This document shows, piece by piece, positions 1-5,163 of a stretch of 5,163 nucleotides of DNA. Under the pieces are notes generated by a model. The model worked only from the letters and a program-made list of their open reading frames with translations. It had not been told where the DNA came from and searched no databases. Both the position numbers and the translations under genes were made by a program. Source of the DNA: Planctomycetota bacterium (lineage in GTDB: Bacteria > Planctomycetota > UBA1135 > GCA-002686595); NCBI GenBank assembly GCA_011524785.1, contig WTJQ01000371.1, forward strand, positions 1 to 5,163, written 5' to 3'. Each line of letters opens with the position of its first letter. The first letter of the stretch is position 1.

Positions 1-626
1 TCCTGCAGATAGACGGTCGCGGTGTCGGCGCCGCCTCCGAGCAGCGCCCCCAGCAGGGTGGCGCCCCCCTGGAGGCGGACGAGGACCGCGCCGATCAGCA
101 CCCCGGCCCCGAGAGCTAGCAGGGGCTTCCGGAACAGGATGGCGAGGGCGATCGCGACCAGGGGGGGCAGCAGGGAGCCGCGGTCCGGTGCCCGGTAGTC
201 GCGTTGGACGCTGACCGGGCCATCGGCGCGGTTCCAGGTCAGGGTCTGCTGGCCGTCCTCGAGGCGTACGGCCAGGTCGAGCCCACCCGGCTCGGGGACC
301 GCAGCGCCCGTGAGGTCGAGCTCGAGGCCAGCCTCCTGGGCCAGGGTCCGGAGCGCCCGCACCAGGGAGGAGCGCGCGGCGTCGTCGAGGCCCTCCTCCG
401 CGGGCAGGAAGGTCACGGTCCCAAGGGCGAGGCCCAGCCCGCCGTCCTCCTGGGGGGCGCTGCCCTCCAGGAGGGCGTCGCCCGCAGTGGTCTCGCCATC
501 CGCGAGAGGCACGCTGAGCAGGTCGCCTGCCTGGAAGGCTGCGAGCCGCGCCCCGGAAGGACTGGGCACGAGGAGCAGGGCGCCCACGAGGGCCGCGAAC
601 ACGGCGAAGGGGAGGAGGCGATTCAT
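1..626 (-). CDS. NhaC-family Na+/H+ antiporter, N-terminal part (runs off left edge)
   Basis: The reading frame is open from an ATG at 626 down to the left edge, giving 208 complete residues. Residues 1-22 are hydrophobic ([15 protein letters not shown] and on), a signal peptide or first membrane segment. Residues about 27-148 form a polar, acidic region expected outside the cytoplasm. From residue 150 the sequence [20 protein letters not shown] followed by [15 protein letters not shown] matches the usual opening of the NhaC antiporter domain, where an LLPP-V-I-LA segment leads into a first helix pair. Members of this family exchange Na+ for H+ across the inner membrane, although some relatives carry other substrates. 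The catalytic core lies outside the window, so ion specificity cannot be judged. The extracytoplasmic region before the transporter core is unusual for classical NhaC. No Shine-Dalgarno precedes the ATG. The first 22 codons lie inside a tandem duplication, and this copy is the one continuous with the rest of the gene. The family call is from recognised sequence style, not a search. Confidence 0.75.
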   Translation of the reverse strand, partial: MNRLLPFAVFAALVGALLLVPSPSGARLAAFQAGDLLSVPLADGETTAGDALLEGSAPQEDGGLGLALGTVTFLPAEEGLDDAARSSLVRALRTLAQEAGLELDLTGAAVPEPGGLDLAVRLEDGQQTLTWNRADGPVSVQRDYRAPDRGSLLPPLVAIALAILFRKPLLALGAGVLIGAVLVRLQGGATLLGALLGGGADTATVYLQ

Positions 627-722
627 CGCGCGGACCGCGAGGATACCCGCTGCCGCTCCGCGTCCCCAGGGACCGCTCGATCCTCTCCAGCGGCGGCGCT
701 CGATCCGCTACCCTCTGCCGCC
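627..722. promoter_or_regulatory. Divergent intergenic control region, copy 1
   Basis: This 96-bp gap separates the antiporter start at 626 (minus) from the membrane-protein start at 723 (plus, truncated copy), so it should hold promoters for both directions. A TATCCT hexamer on the minus strand (640-645) lies 13 nt before the antiporter ATG. A TACCCT hexamer on the plus strand (709-714) lies 8 nt before the ATG at 723. Both resemble -10 elements, but no convincing -35 was found. A 10-bp direct repeat, CGCTCGATCC, occurs at 674-683 and 697-706, 23 bp apart, and could be an operator. No Shine-Dalgarno is visible for either gene. The function is inferred from position and these motifs only. Confidence 0.45.
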
Positions 723-920
723 ATGGTCCCGCCCCTCCCGCTGGCTGCCCTCACAACGGTGGAGTTCGTCGGGCTCATCGCGGTGCTCGTGCTCGCGGGC
801 TGCCTCGGGGTCGGCCTGGTCCTCGTGCGCCGGCTCGGCCAGCTCAGCGAGCGGCTCGACGGCCTGAAGCGGCTCGACAGCCTGGACCAACGGGTCAAGG
901 GGCTCGCCGAGTCCCAGGGG
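723..920 (+). pseudogene. Truncated duplicate start of the membrane-protein gene (first 66 codons)
   Basis: Codons 1-66 are identical to those of the intact gene at 1084, including the membrane helix and the start of the coiled coil. The duplication junction at 921-922 then shifts the frame, because 361 is not a multiple of three. Translation past the junction gives arginine-, proline- and glycine-rich sequence typical of an off-frame read of GC-rich DNA. This frame meets no stop until 2972, because it happens to be the asnS frame (asnS starts at 1671, 316 codons downstream). A gene finder could therefore report a false membrane-anchor/AsnRS fusion, or a longer one starting at 204. I treat the segment as a gene remnant. 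Whether it is expressed is unknown. Confidence 0.7.
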
Positions 921-987
921 GGCTGGGCACGAGGAGCAGGGCGCCCACGAGGGCCGCGAACACGGCGAAGGGAAGGAGGCGATTCAT
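895..987 (-). pseudogene. Truncated duplicate start of the antiporter gene (30-codon remnant)
   Basis: From the ATG at 987 the minus strand repeats the first 22 codons of the antiporter gene, then crosses the junction into PPGTRRAP and a TGA stop at 897-895. The product would be a 30-residue peptide consisting mainly of the antiporter's hydrophobic leader. It keeps a full copy of the upstream control region, so it could be transcribed. It lacks the transporter domain and is most simply a by-product of the duplication. Its transcript would run antisense to the truncated plus-strand copy at 723-920. Confidence 0.65.
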
Positions 988-1282
988 CGCGCGGACCGCG
1001 AGGATACCCGCTGCCGCTCCGCGTCCCCAGGGACCGCTCGATCCTCTCCAGCGGCGGCGCTCGATCCGCTACCCTCTGCCGCCATGGTCCCGCCCCTCCC
1101 GCTGGCTGCCCTCACAACGGTGGAGTTCGTCGGGCTCATCGCGGTGCTCGTGCTCGCGGGCTGCCTCGGGGTCGGCCTGGTCCTCGTGCGCCGGCTCGGC
1201 CAGCTCAGCGAGCGGCTCGACGGCCTGAAGCGGCTCGACAGCCTGGACCAACGGGTCAAGGGGCTCGCCGAGTCCCAGGGGG
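923..1282. repeat. Tandem duplication, copy 2 (360 bp)
   Basis: Second copy of the unit at 562-921, separated from it by a single G at 922. Identity breaks at both ends: A561 versus G922 on the left, and G922 versus C1283 on the right. Copy 2 is joined to the intact 186-aa membrane-protein gene on its right, so the duplication leaves one complete version of each flanking gene. There are no inverted ends, target-site duplications or transposase, so this is a segmental duplication and not a mobile element. Confidence 0.97.
988..1083. promoter_or_regulatory. Divergent intergenic control region, copy 2 (probable promoter of the membrane-protein/asnS unit)
   Basis: This is an exact copy of 627-722. 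The TACCCT hexamer falls at 1070-1075, 8 nt before the intact membrane-protein ATG at 1084. The minus-strand TATCCT falls at 1001-1006, before the 30-codon remnant, and the 10-bp direct repeats fall at 1035-1044 and 1058-1067. If the element is active, both copies fire rightward, so the 1084 gene and asnS may have two promoters in series. Likewise the antiporter gene could receive transcription from the minus-strand promoter of copy 2. Activity is inferred, not shown. Confidence 0.4.
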
Positions 1283-1644
1283 CCCTGGACCTGCGCCGGC
1301 TGGAGCACGTGCTCGTGGATCTCCGGGACAGCCAGAAGCGCTCCGAGGAGCGCATCGCCCAGGCCCTCGAGGCGCGGGAGCACGAGCCCAGCGTCGAGGC
1401 CGCCCCGGGTGCCCCCGCCCCGGCGCGCCTGCCCGAGCGCGTGATCAACCGCCTCGTGGCCCTCGGCTACGAGCGCATCGAGCTGTTGACGCCCGCGGCG
1501 GAGTTCGAGGCCCTCGTCGAGGGCGAGGGCGAGATCCGCGTCGAGGCTCGCCGCAGCGGCGCGACCTACAAGGGGCGCGTCCTCGTCAACCAGGGCGCCA
1601 TCGTCGAGGTGGCGCTTCGACCCCCCTACGAGATCTTCCCCTGA
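1084..1644 (+). CDS. Membrane-anchored coiled-coil protein of unknown function, 186 aa
   Basis: I cannot name this protein. Residues about 11-35 form one hydrophobic helix followed by Arg-Arg at 36-37, which predicts a single-pass protein with the C-terminal part in the cytoplasm. Residues about 38-100 are rich in leucine and charged residues in a heptad-like pattern ([16 protein letters not shown], then [19 protein letters not shown]), indicating a coiled coil. A short Ala/Pro linker follows at about 105-115. Residues about 116-186 look like a small alpha/beta domain ([16 protein letters not shown], then [19 protein letters not shown]). A lipobox-like LAGC at 24-27 sits mid-helix with more hydrophobic residues after it and no N-terminal basic residues, so a plain anchor is likelier than a lipoprotein. 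asnS follows after 26 bp on the same strand. The first 66 codons lie in copy 2 of the tandem duplication; the start at 1084 has no Shine-Dalgarno but has a -10-like TACCCT 8 nt upstream. Confidence 0.8.
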   Translation: MVPPLPLAALTTVEFVGLIAVLVLAGCLGVGLVLVRRLGQLSERLDGLKRLDSLDQRVKGLAESQGALDLRRLEHVLVDLRDSQKRSEERIAQALEAREHEPSVEAAPGAPAPARLPERVINRLVALGYERIELLTPAAEFEALVEGEGEIRVEARRSGATYKGRVLVNQGAIVEVALRPPYEIFP

Positions 1645-1670
1645 GCAGGGCTCGGGGACCGACAGTCACC

Positions 1671-2972
1671 ATGAGCGTCGTCACCATGATCGACCGCCTC
1701 GGGGAGCACGCGGGTGAGACCGTCGAGCTCCGCGGGTGGATGCACAACCGCACGGGCAAGGGCAAGCTGCAGTTCGTCCAGCTGCGCGACGGGACCGGCT
1801 TCGTCCAGGTCGTCGTGAAGCGGGGGCAGGTGCCCGACGAGCTCTTCGACGCACTCGCCGAGTGCGGCCAGGAGTCGAGCATGGTCCTCGAGGGGGAGGT
1901 GAAGCCCGACCCGCGAGCGCCCGGGGGCTACGAGGTCGTCGCGAGTGGGGGGCGCGTCGTCCACGCGACGCACGACTACCCGATCACCCCCAAGGAGCAC
2001 GGCGCCGACTTCCTGCTGTCGCGGCGCCACCTGTGGCTGCGATCCAAGCGCCAGTGGGCGGTGATGCGGATCCGTGACGCCGTCATCACGGCGATCCGGA
2101 CCTTCTTCGACGAGCGTGGTTTCGTCTGCATCGACTCGCCGATGTTCACCCCGAGCGCGTGCGAGGGCACCAGCACCCTCTTCGAGCTCGACTACTTCGG
2201 CGACCAGAAGGCCTTCCTGACCCAGTCGGGCCAGCTCTACGCCGAGGCCTCGGCCCTCGCGTTCGGCAAGGTCTACTGCTTCGGTCCGACCTTCCGTGCC
2301 GAGAAGTCGAAGACGCGCCGTCACCTGACCGAGTTCTGGATGCTCGAGCCCGAGGTGGCCTTCGCCGACCTCGACGACGTCTGCGAGCTCGCCGAAGACA
2401 TGATCGTCCACATCGTCAAGGAGGTCCTGCGCAGGCGGCGTCCCGAGCTGGAGGCCCTCGAGCGCGACCTCTCGAAGCTCGAGTGCGTCGTCGGGGGCTT
2501 CCCGCGCATCACCTACGAGGAGGCGTCGCGGATCCTCCTGGAGCACCCGGACTCCGAGTTCGTGGCCGGGGACGACTTCGGGGCTCCCGACGAGACGATC
2601 CTCTCGGAGATGCACGATCAGCCGGTGATGATCACCCGCTACCCCAAGGACGTGAAGGCCTTCTACATGAAGGAGGATCCGGAGGACCCCAGCAAGGTCC
2701 TGTGCGTCGACATGATCGCGCCGGAGGGCGTGGGGGAGATCATCGGGGGCAGCCAGCGCGAGGAGGACCTCGACAAGCTCCTCGCGGAGATCGCCAAGCA
2801 CGAGCTCCCCGAGGAGGAGTTCGAGTGGTACCTCGACCTGCGCCGCTTCGGCTCGGTCCCGCACGGCGGGTTCGGTCTCGGCCTCGAGCGCACGGTGGGC
2901 TGGATCTGCGGGCTCGAGCACGTGCGTGAGGCCGCGCCGTACCCGCGCCTCATGACGCGCATCCGTCCCTGA
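1671..2972 (+). CDS. asnS: Asparaginyl-tRNA synthetase (AsnRS), class IIb
   Basis: This cytoplasmic enzyme charges tRNA-Asn with asparagine using ATP (EC 6.1.1.22). The 433-aa length suits compact bacterial AsnRS. Residues about 17-100 are the N-terminal OB-fold that reads the anticodon ([28 protein letters not shown]). Class II motif 1 lies around 140-160 with the expected proline ([14 protein letters not shown]). The SGQLYAE segment (186-192) belongs to the amino-acid site. Motif 2 is at 208-227 ([20 protein letters not shown]); [10 protein letters not shown] separates AsnRS from AspRS, which usually has PEF and a Gln. [11 protein letters not shown] (355-365) and motif 3, GFGLGLER with Arg407, complete the active site, so the enzyme looks intact. 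The ATG at 1671 is preferred because the protein then begins just before the OB-fold; an ATG at 1686 is possible. A weak purine-rich CGGGGA lies about 12 nt upstream. The gene probably shares a transcript with the membrane protein 26 bp upstream. The same frame is open leftward to 204, but only the part from 1671 is protein-like. Confidence 0.96.
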   Translation: MSVVTMIDRLGEHAGETVELRGWMHNRTGKGKLQFVQLRDGTGFVQVVVKRGQVPDELFDALAECGQESSMVLEGEVKPDPRAPGGYEVVASGGRVVHATHDYPITPKEHGADFLLSRRHLWLRSKRQWAVMRIRDAVITAIRTFFDERGFVCIDSPMFTPSACEGTSTLFELDYFGDQKAFLTQSGQLYAEASALAFGKVYCFGPTFRAEKSKTRRHLTEFWMLEPEVAFADLDDVCELAEDMIVHIVKEVLRRRRPELEALERDLSKLECVVGGFPRITYEEASRILLEHPDSEFVAGDDFGAPDETILSEMHDQPVMITRYPKDVKAFYMKEDPEDPSKVLCVDMIAPEGVGEIIGGSQREEDLDKLLAEIAKHELPEEEFEWYLDLRRFGSVPHGGFGLGLERTVGWICGLEHVREAAPYPRLMTRIRP

Positions 2973-2979
2973 GGAGCGC

Positions 2980-3690
2980 TCAGCGAGCCTCGACCGGGAC
3001 GCGCTCCGCGAGCAGTCGCTCGAGGCGCGCGGCCTCGTCCATCTGGTGCTGCCAGGAGCCGTCCGGGCGGAAGCGATCGTCCGTCCCCAGGAACCGCGCG
3101 AGGGCATGGGCCGCTCGGTGCTTCGGCCAAGCCACCGTGTCGATCCGCTCCCAGTCCGGAGGGTCCTCGAGCTCCGCGGGCGTCTTCGCGCGGAGCATGC
3201 GGATCAGGAGCGGGGCGACCGTGGCGTCCCCCTGCGCGAGCGCCGCGACGGCACACTCGATGCGCACGTCCAGGGTCGGGTGAGGCGCGGGCTGCAGGGC
3301 GAGCGCCGTCAGGCGGCGGCGCTGCTCCTCGGTCAGCTCACGGTCCGCGAGCGCGGCCGCGGCGGTGATCTCCGCGCCCTCCAGCCCGCGGGCCGGGGCG
3401 ACCTCGCGACGCTCCAGGAGGTTCAAGAGGCGCTCGGTGACGGGGTCCGAGGGATCGTGGGCGAGGAGGACGACGGCGCGGACCGAGGTCTCGTCGCGGC
3501 CGAGCGCGGCCTCCCCGAGGCGTGCCGCCGCTGCAGCGCTCCAGGGGCCCGGCTCGAGGGCGAGCGCTCGCGTGGCGAACTCCTGCGGATGCTCCTCGTC
3601 CCAGCCCACCGGGAGCTCGCGAGTGGGGGTCCGACAGGCGGCACCCAGCGCCAGCGTGGCCAGCAGCAGCGGGAGGAGCGACGACCTCAT
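2980..3690 (-). CDS. Putative lipoprotein with HEAT-like helical repeats, 236 aa
   Basis: The function is not recognised. From the ATG at 3690 the product begins MRSSLLPLLLATLALGAACR: a basic start, a hydrophobic stretch and Cys19 in a lipobox-like LGAAC. Glycine at -3 is not ideal, so lipidation is probable but not certain. Residues from about 40 onward are alanine- and leucine-rich helices with a repeating pattern (EITAAAALADRELTEEQRRR, then DVRIECAVAALAQGDATVA and HRAAHALARFLGTDD) resembling HEAT or PBS-lyase-type repeats, usually protein-binding scaffolds. An upstream start at 3735 would add 15 residues before the signal peptide and bury it, so 3690 is chosen. The stop lies 7 bp from the convergent asnS stop. 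The upstream neighbour on the same strand is the PEGA protein, 102 bp away. A TATCCT hexamer 6 nt before the ATG and no Shine-Dalgarno suggest its own leaderless promoter. Confidence 0.75.
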   Translation of the reverse strand: MRSSLLPLLLATLALGAACRTPTRELPVGWDEEHPQEFATRALALEPGPWSAAAAARLGEAALGRDETSVRAVVLLAHDPSDPVTERLLNLLERREVAPARGLEGAEITAAAALADRELTEEQRRRLTALALQPAPHPTLDVRIECAVAALAQGDATVAPLLIRMLRAKTPAELEDPPDWERIDTVAWPKHRAAHALARFLGTDDRFRPDGSWQHQMDEAARLERLLAERVPVEAR

Positions 3691-3696
3691 GGAGGC

Positions 3697-3702
3697 AGGA
3701 TA
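3697..3702 (-). promoter_or_regulatory. Possible -10 element (TATCCT) before the lipoprotein gene
   Basis: On the minus strand TATCCT lies 6 nt before the ATG at 3690. That spacing would put transcription initiation at or next to the start codon, as in leaderless mRNAs. No clear -35 hexamer was found 16-19 bp further upstream. Similar hexamers precede the antiporter ATG (TATCCT) and the membrane-protein ATG (TACCCT), which gives modest support. Confidence 0.3.
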
Positions 3703-3759
3703 GCCGCGGGCCCCGCCCGGACTCGTGAGCTCCACGGCACGAAGCGACCCCGCACAGGG

Positions 3760-3789
3760 CTGCCGGGGCGCGGGCCCCTGGTCCGGCAG
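3760..3789 (-). terminator. GC-rich hairpin just past the PEGA-gene stop, possible terminator
   Basis: Within the 102-bp gap 3691-3792 an inner 5-bp stem GGGGC/GCCCC (3765-3769 with 3774-3778, loop 3770-3773) is nested in an outer 5-bp stem CTGCC/GGCAG (3760-3764 with 3785-3789). Six unpaired bases sit on one side. The structure begins 3 nt after the stop of the PEGA gene as read on the minus strand. No T-rich tract follows, so it is not a standard intrinsic terminator. It may slow polymerase, protect the 3' end, or mean nothing in DNA this rich in G+C. Confidence 0.3.
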
Positions 3790-3792
3790 GGC

Positions 3793-5163
3793 TCAGTCCG
3801 CGAGGCTCCAGGCGCGGAGCCCGGCACCGTCGCTGATCCAGAGCAGGTCGGCTCCGCGGCGGCTCTCGAACGCGTACCAGCGCCAGCGGCCCTCGCCGAT
3901 GGCCGCGAAGTCCGCGTGCCGGGGGTGACGCGCGCGCCAGACGCGTCCGTCGAAGGAGACGGTCCACTCGCCGAAGGGGGAGCGCTGGACGCTCTGCTCG
4001 CCCTCGAGCGGCCGAACGACCCGCATCCCCGAGGTGGGGCCATCGGCCGTGTGCGCGTCCGGCAGGGATCCCTCCCCGGTGGTCCACACGGGCTTGTGCG
4101 AGTCCGTGAAGCGTGCGAAGCGACCGCCAGAGGCGCGCACCTGGACGAACTCGGGGCCGGGCGTCGGCCCGGCCAGGGGGCTCCCGATGAGGGCCGGGCC
4201 GCTCAGGCCTCCATTCGTGGGGTCCAGGCTCCAGGCCTCGCCTCCCTCGGTGACGAGGAGCATGCGCCCCGTGCGCCCGGGTAGGTGGACGGGAGCGCGC
4301 TCGATCCCCGACAGGTCGTCGAGCCGCTCCAGCCACGCCACGCTGCCACCCGAGCGGATGCGGGCGACATGGCCAGCGCGATCGGCCACCACGTGGTCCT
4401 CACCGAGGGGGACCGGGATCGCATCGACCGCGCTCTCACTGGCCCAGCTCCGCTCGGGTCGCCGAGAGAGCACGACGCTCTGGCTGCGCGGGCCGGTGAA
4501 GCTCACCTCGGTCAGGAGGTGGTCCGGCGCCGAGAGCCGCAGACGGACCGCCTCCTCCGGCAGGACCTCCAGCTCGAACGGGGTCGTCCCCAGGACGGCG
4601 TCGTCCCGGACGATCTCGGCGCCCATGGGTTCGCTCGTGATCCGGATGGGCAGGGCCCACTGGGGCGCGTCGTCCTGCATGTGCTCGTCGAGGAGGGCGA
4701 GGGCCTCCTCCGGCTCTCCACGCAGGCTGGCCGCACGCGCACGACTCAGGGCGTCGGCTCGGGTCCGGGCAGTCTCGAACTCCTCCTCCAGGGCCGCCAG
4801 GACGCGGGGGTCCCCGTCGAGGGCGAACAGCTCCTGGTAGACCGCGACGGCCTCGGCGGGGGCGCGCCGCTCCGAGGCCGCGCGTGCCGCGGCCAGCAGA
4901 GCGTTCTGTGACTCGCGCAGGTCGTCGTGCTCCTGCGCGCGCCGCTGCTCCTCGCGCTCGGTCTCGCGTCGCTCGAGCTCCTTCTCCAGCCGGTCGAGCT
5001 CGCGCGCGAGGGCGACGTCCTCTCGCGCCGGCGGCACGGCCAGCTGCTGCCGAAGGGCCGACGCCAGCTCGGCGATGCGCCGCTCCGCGTCGACCTGGTC
5101 GGGATCCTGGAGGCGGGGCGTGCCCAGCGCCTCGGCCTGGTCGATCAGGGCCGTCCCGATGGC
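3793..5163 (-). CDS. Coiled-coil/PEGA-domain protein with propeller-like C-terminus (C-terminal 456 aa; runs off right edge)
   Basis: The frame is open from the right edge (first visible codon GCC at 5163-5161) to a TGA at 3795-3793. A GTG at 5037 could be read as a start, but protein-like sequence continues upstream without a stop, so the gene is treated as partial. In the visible part, residues about 50-98 are a highly charged coiled coil (LARELDRLEKELERRETERE). Residues about 100-165 are TPR-like helices (AEAVAVYQELFALDGD, EPEEALALLDEHM). Residues about 173-232 match a PEGA domain (IRITSEPMGAEIV, then VLGTTPFELEVLPEEAVRLR), at nucleotides about 4468-4647. The last 200 residues are short beta-rich segments resembling PQQ- or WD-type propeller blades (HVVADRAGHVARIRSGGSVA, LLVTEGGEAWSLDPTNG). 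PEGA domains typically sit in surface or regulatory proteins, and some bacterial Ser/Thr kinases carry coil, PEGA and propeller regions after the kinase. A kinase N-terminus here is only a guess, since that part is outside the window. Confidence 0.7.
   Translation of the reverse strand, partial: AIGTALIDQAEALGTPRLQDPDQVDAERRIAELASALRQQLAVPPAREDVALARELDRLEKELERRETEREEQRRAQEHDDLRESQNALLAAARAASERRAPAEAVAVYQELFALDGDPRVLAALEEEFETARTRADALSRARAASLRGEPEEALALLDEHMQDDAPQWALPIRITSEPMGAEIVRDDAVLGTTPFELEVLPEEAVRLRLSAPDHLLTEVSFTGPRSQSVVLSRRPERSWASESAVDAIPVPLGEDHVVADRAGHVARIRSGGSVAWLERLDDLSGIERAPVHLPGRTGRMLLVTEGGEAWSLDPTNGGLSGPALIGSPLAGPTPGPEFVQVRASGGRFARFTDSHKPVWTTGEGSLPDAHTADGPTSGMRVVRPLEGEQSVQRSPFGEWTVSFDGRVWRARHPRHADFAAIGEGRWRWYAFESRRGADLLWISDGAGLRAWSLAD

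Larger units (their letters stand above)
562..921. repeat. Tandem duplication, copy 1 (360 bp)
   Basis: This stretch recurs at 923-1282 with an offset of exactly 361 bp. Base-by-base comparison shows 359 of 360 positions identical; the one difference is G at 612 versus A at 973. That difference is silent in the antiporter frame (leucine codon 5, CTC versus CTT). The unit spans the first 22 codons of the minus-strand antiporter gene, the 96-bp divergent intergenic region and the first 66 codons of the plus-strand membrane-protein gene. Copy 1 is joined to the intact antiporter gene on its left. Confidence 0.97.

Noticed and set aside
1099..1164. LAGC at residues 24-27 of the membrane protein as a lipoprotein signal
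   Set aside because: The Cys lies inside a continuing hydrophobic helix and there are no basic residues before it, so a single transmembrane anchor is more likely.
562..1282. The repeat as an insertion sequence, integron or CRISPR-type array
   Set aside because: There are only two direct copies of host gene sequence, with no terminal inverted repeats, transposase, target-site duplication or short repeat-spacer pattern.
204..1670. Plus-strand frame open from 204 that would extend AsnRS to 922 aa
   Set aside because: It runs antisense to the antiporter gene, then through the truncated copy and off-frame over the membrane-protein gene. Its composition is Arg/Gly/Pro-rich with no recognisable domain, and AsnRS homology begins only near 1671.
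1626..3107. 493-aa minus-strand open frame opposite asnS
   Set aside because: The sequence is Leu/Arg/Asp/His-rich with no domain, as expected for the antisense frame of a GC-rich gene. The real asnS covers the same DNA.
3691..3735. Upstream start at 3735 for the lipoprotein gene
   Set aside because: It would put 15 polar residues ahead of a good signal peptide. The ATG at 3690 places the basic N-terminus directly before the hydrophobic stretch.
3046..4284. 412-aa plus-strand open frame opposite the lipoprotein and PEGA genes
   Set aside because: It has Arg/Gly-rich shadow composition, spans two well-supported minus-strand genes and their gap, and has no motif.
3338..4336. 332-aa minus-strand open frame overlapping both right-hand genes
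   Set aside because: It is off-frame relative to both, dominated by Arg, Ala, Gly and Pro, and lacks the PEGA, signal-peptide or repeat features seen in the chosen frames.
5035..5037. GTG at 5037 as the true start of the PEGA protein
   Set aside because: The same frame continues to the window edge with no stop and keeps helix-like, protein-like composition (QVDAERRIAELASALRQQLA). A partial gene is the safer reading.

Overview
This window reads as a GC-rich bacterial chromosome fragment (about 70% G+C by eye, strong G/C preference at third codon positions). No rRNA, tRNA, CRISPR array, insertion sequence or phage gene was seen. The gene types (an NhaC-type antiporter with an added extracytoplasmic N-terminal domain, a membrane-anchored coiled-coil protein of unknown function beside asnS, a HEAT-like lipoprotein, a coiled-coil/PEGA/propeller-like protein) and the lack of Shine-Dalgarno sequences at most starts would fit a Planctomycetota or Myxococcota-like lineage. 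That placement is inference; no marker here proves it.

Layout, left to right. (1) Positions 1-626, minus strand: the N-terminal 208 residues of an NhaC-family Na+/H+ antiporter, running off the left edge. (2) Positions 562-1282: a near-perfect tandem duplication, two 360-bp copies 361 bp apart with one mismatch. The unit carries the first 22 codons of the antiporter gene, the 96-bp divergent control region and the first 66 codons of the membrane-protein gene. The outward-facing genes stay intact, and two truncated inward-facing gene starts lie between them. (3) Positions 1084-1644, plus strand: a 186-aa membrane-anchored coiled-coil protein. (4) Positions 1671-2972, plus strand: asnS, asparaginyl-tRNA synthetase, 433 aa, 26 bp downstream and probably cotranscribed. 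(5) Positions 2980-3690, minus strand: a putative lipoprotein with HEAT-like helical content, convergent with asnS and only 7 bp away. (6) Positions 3793-5163, minus strand: the C-terminal 456 residues of a large coiled-coil/PEGA/propeller-like protein running off the right edge.

Only asnS has a housekeeping role that is certain. The two minus-strand genes at the right could form a unit (102-bp gap), but a hairpin and a possible promoter in that gap suggest they may be separate. The most notable feature is the tandem duplication of the divergent promoter. It gives two copies of the control region and, by chance or not, places the truncated membrane-anchor start in an uninterrupted frame with asnS. 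An assembly artefact has to be excluded first. I found no clear sign of an undescribed multi-gene system.
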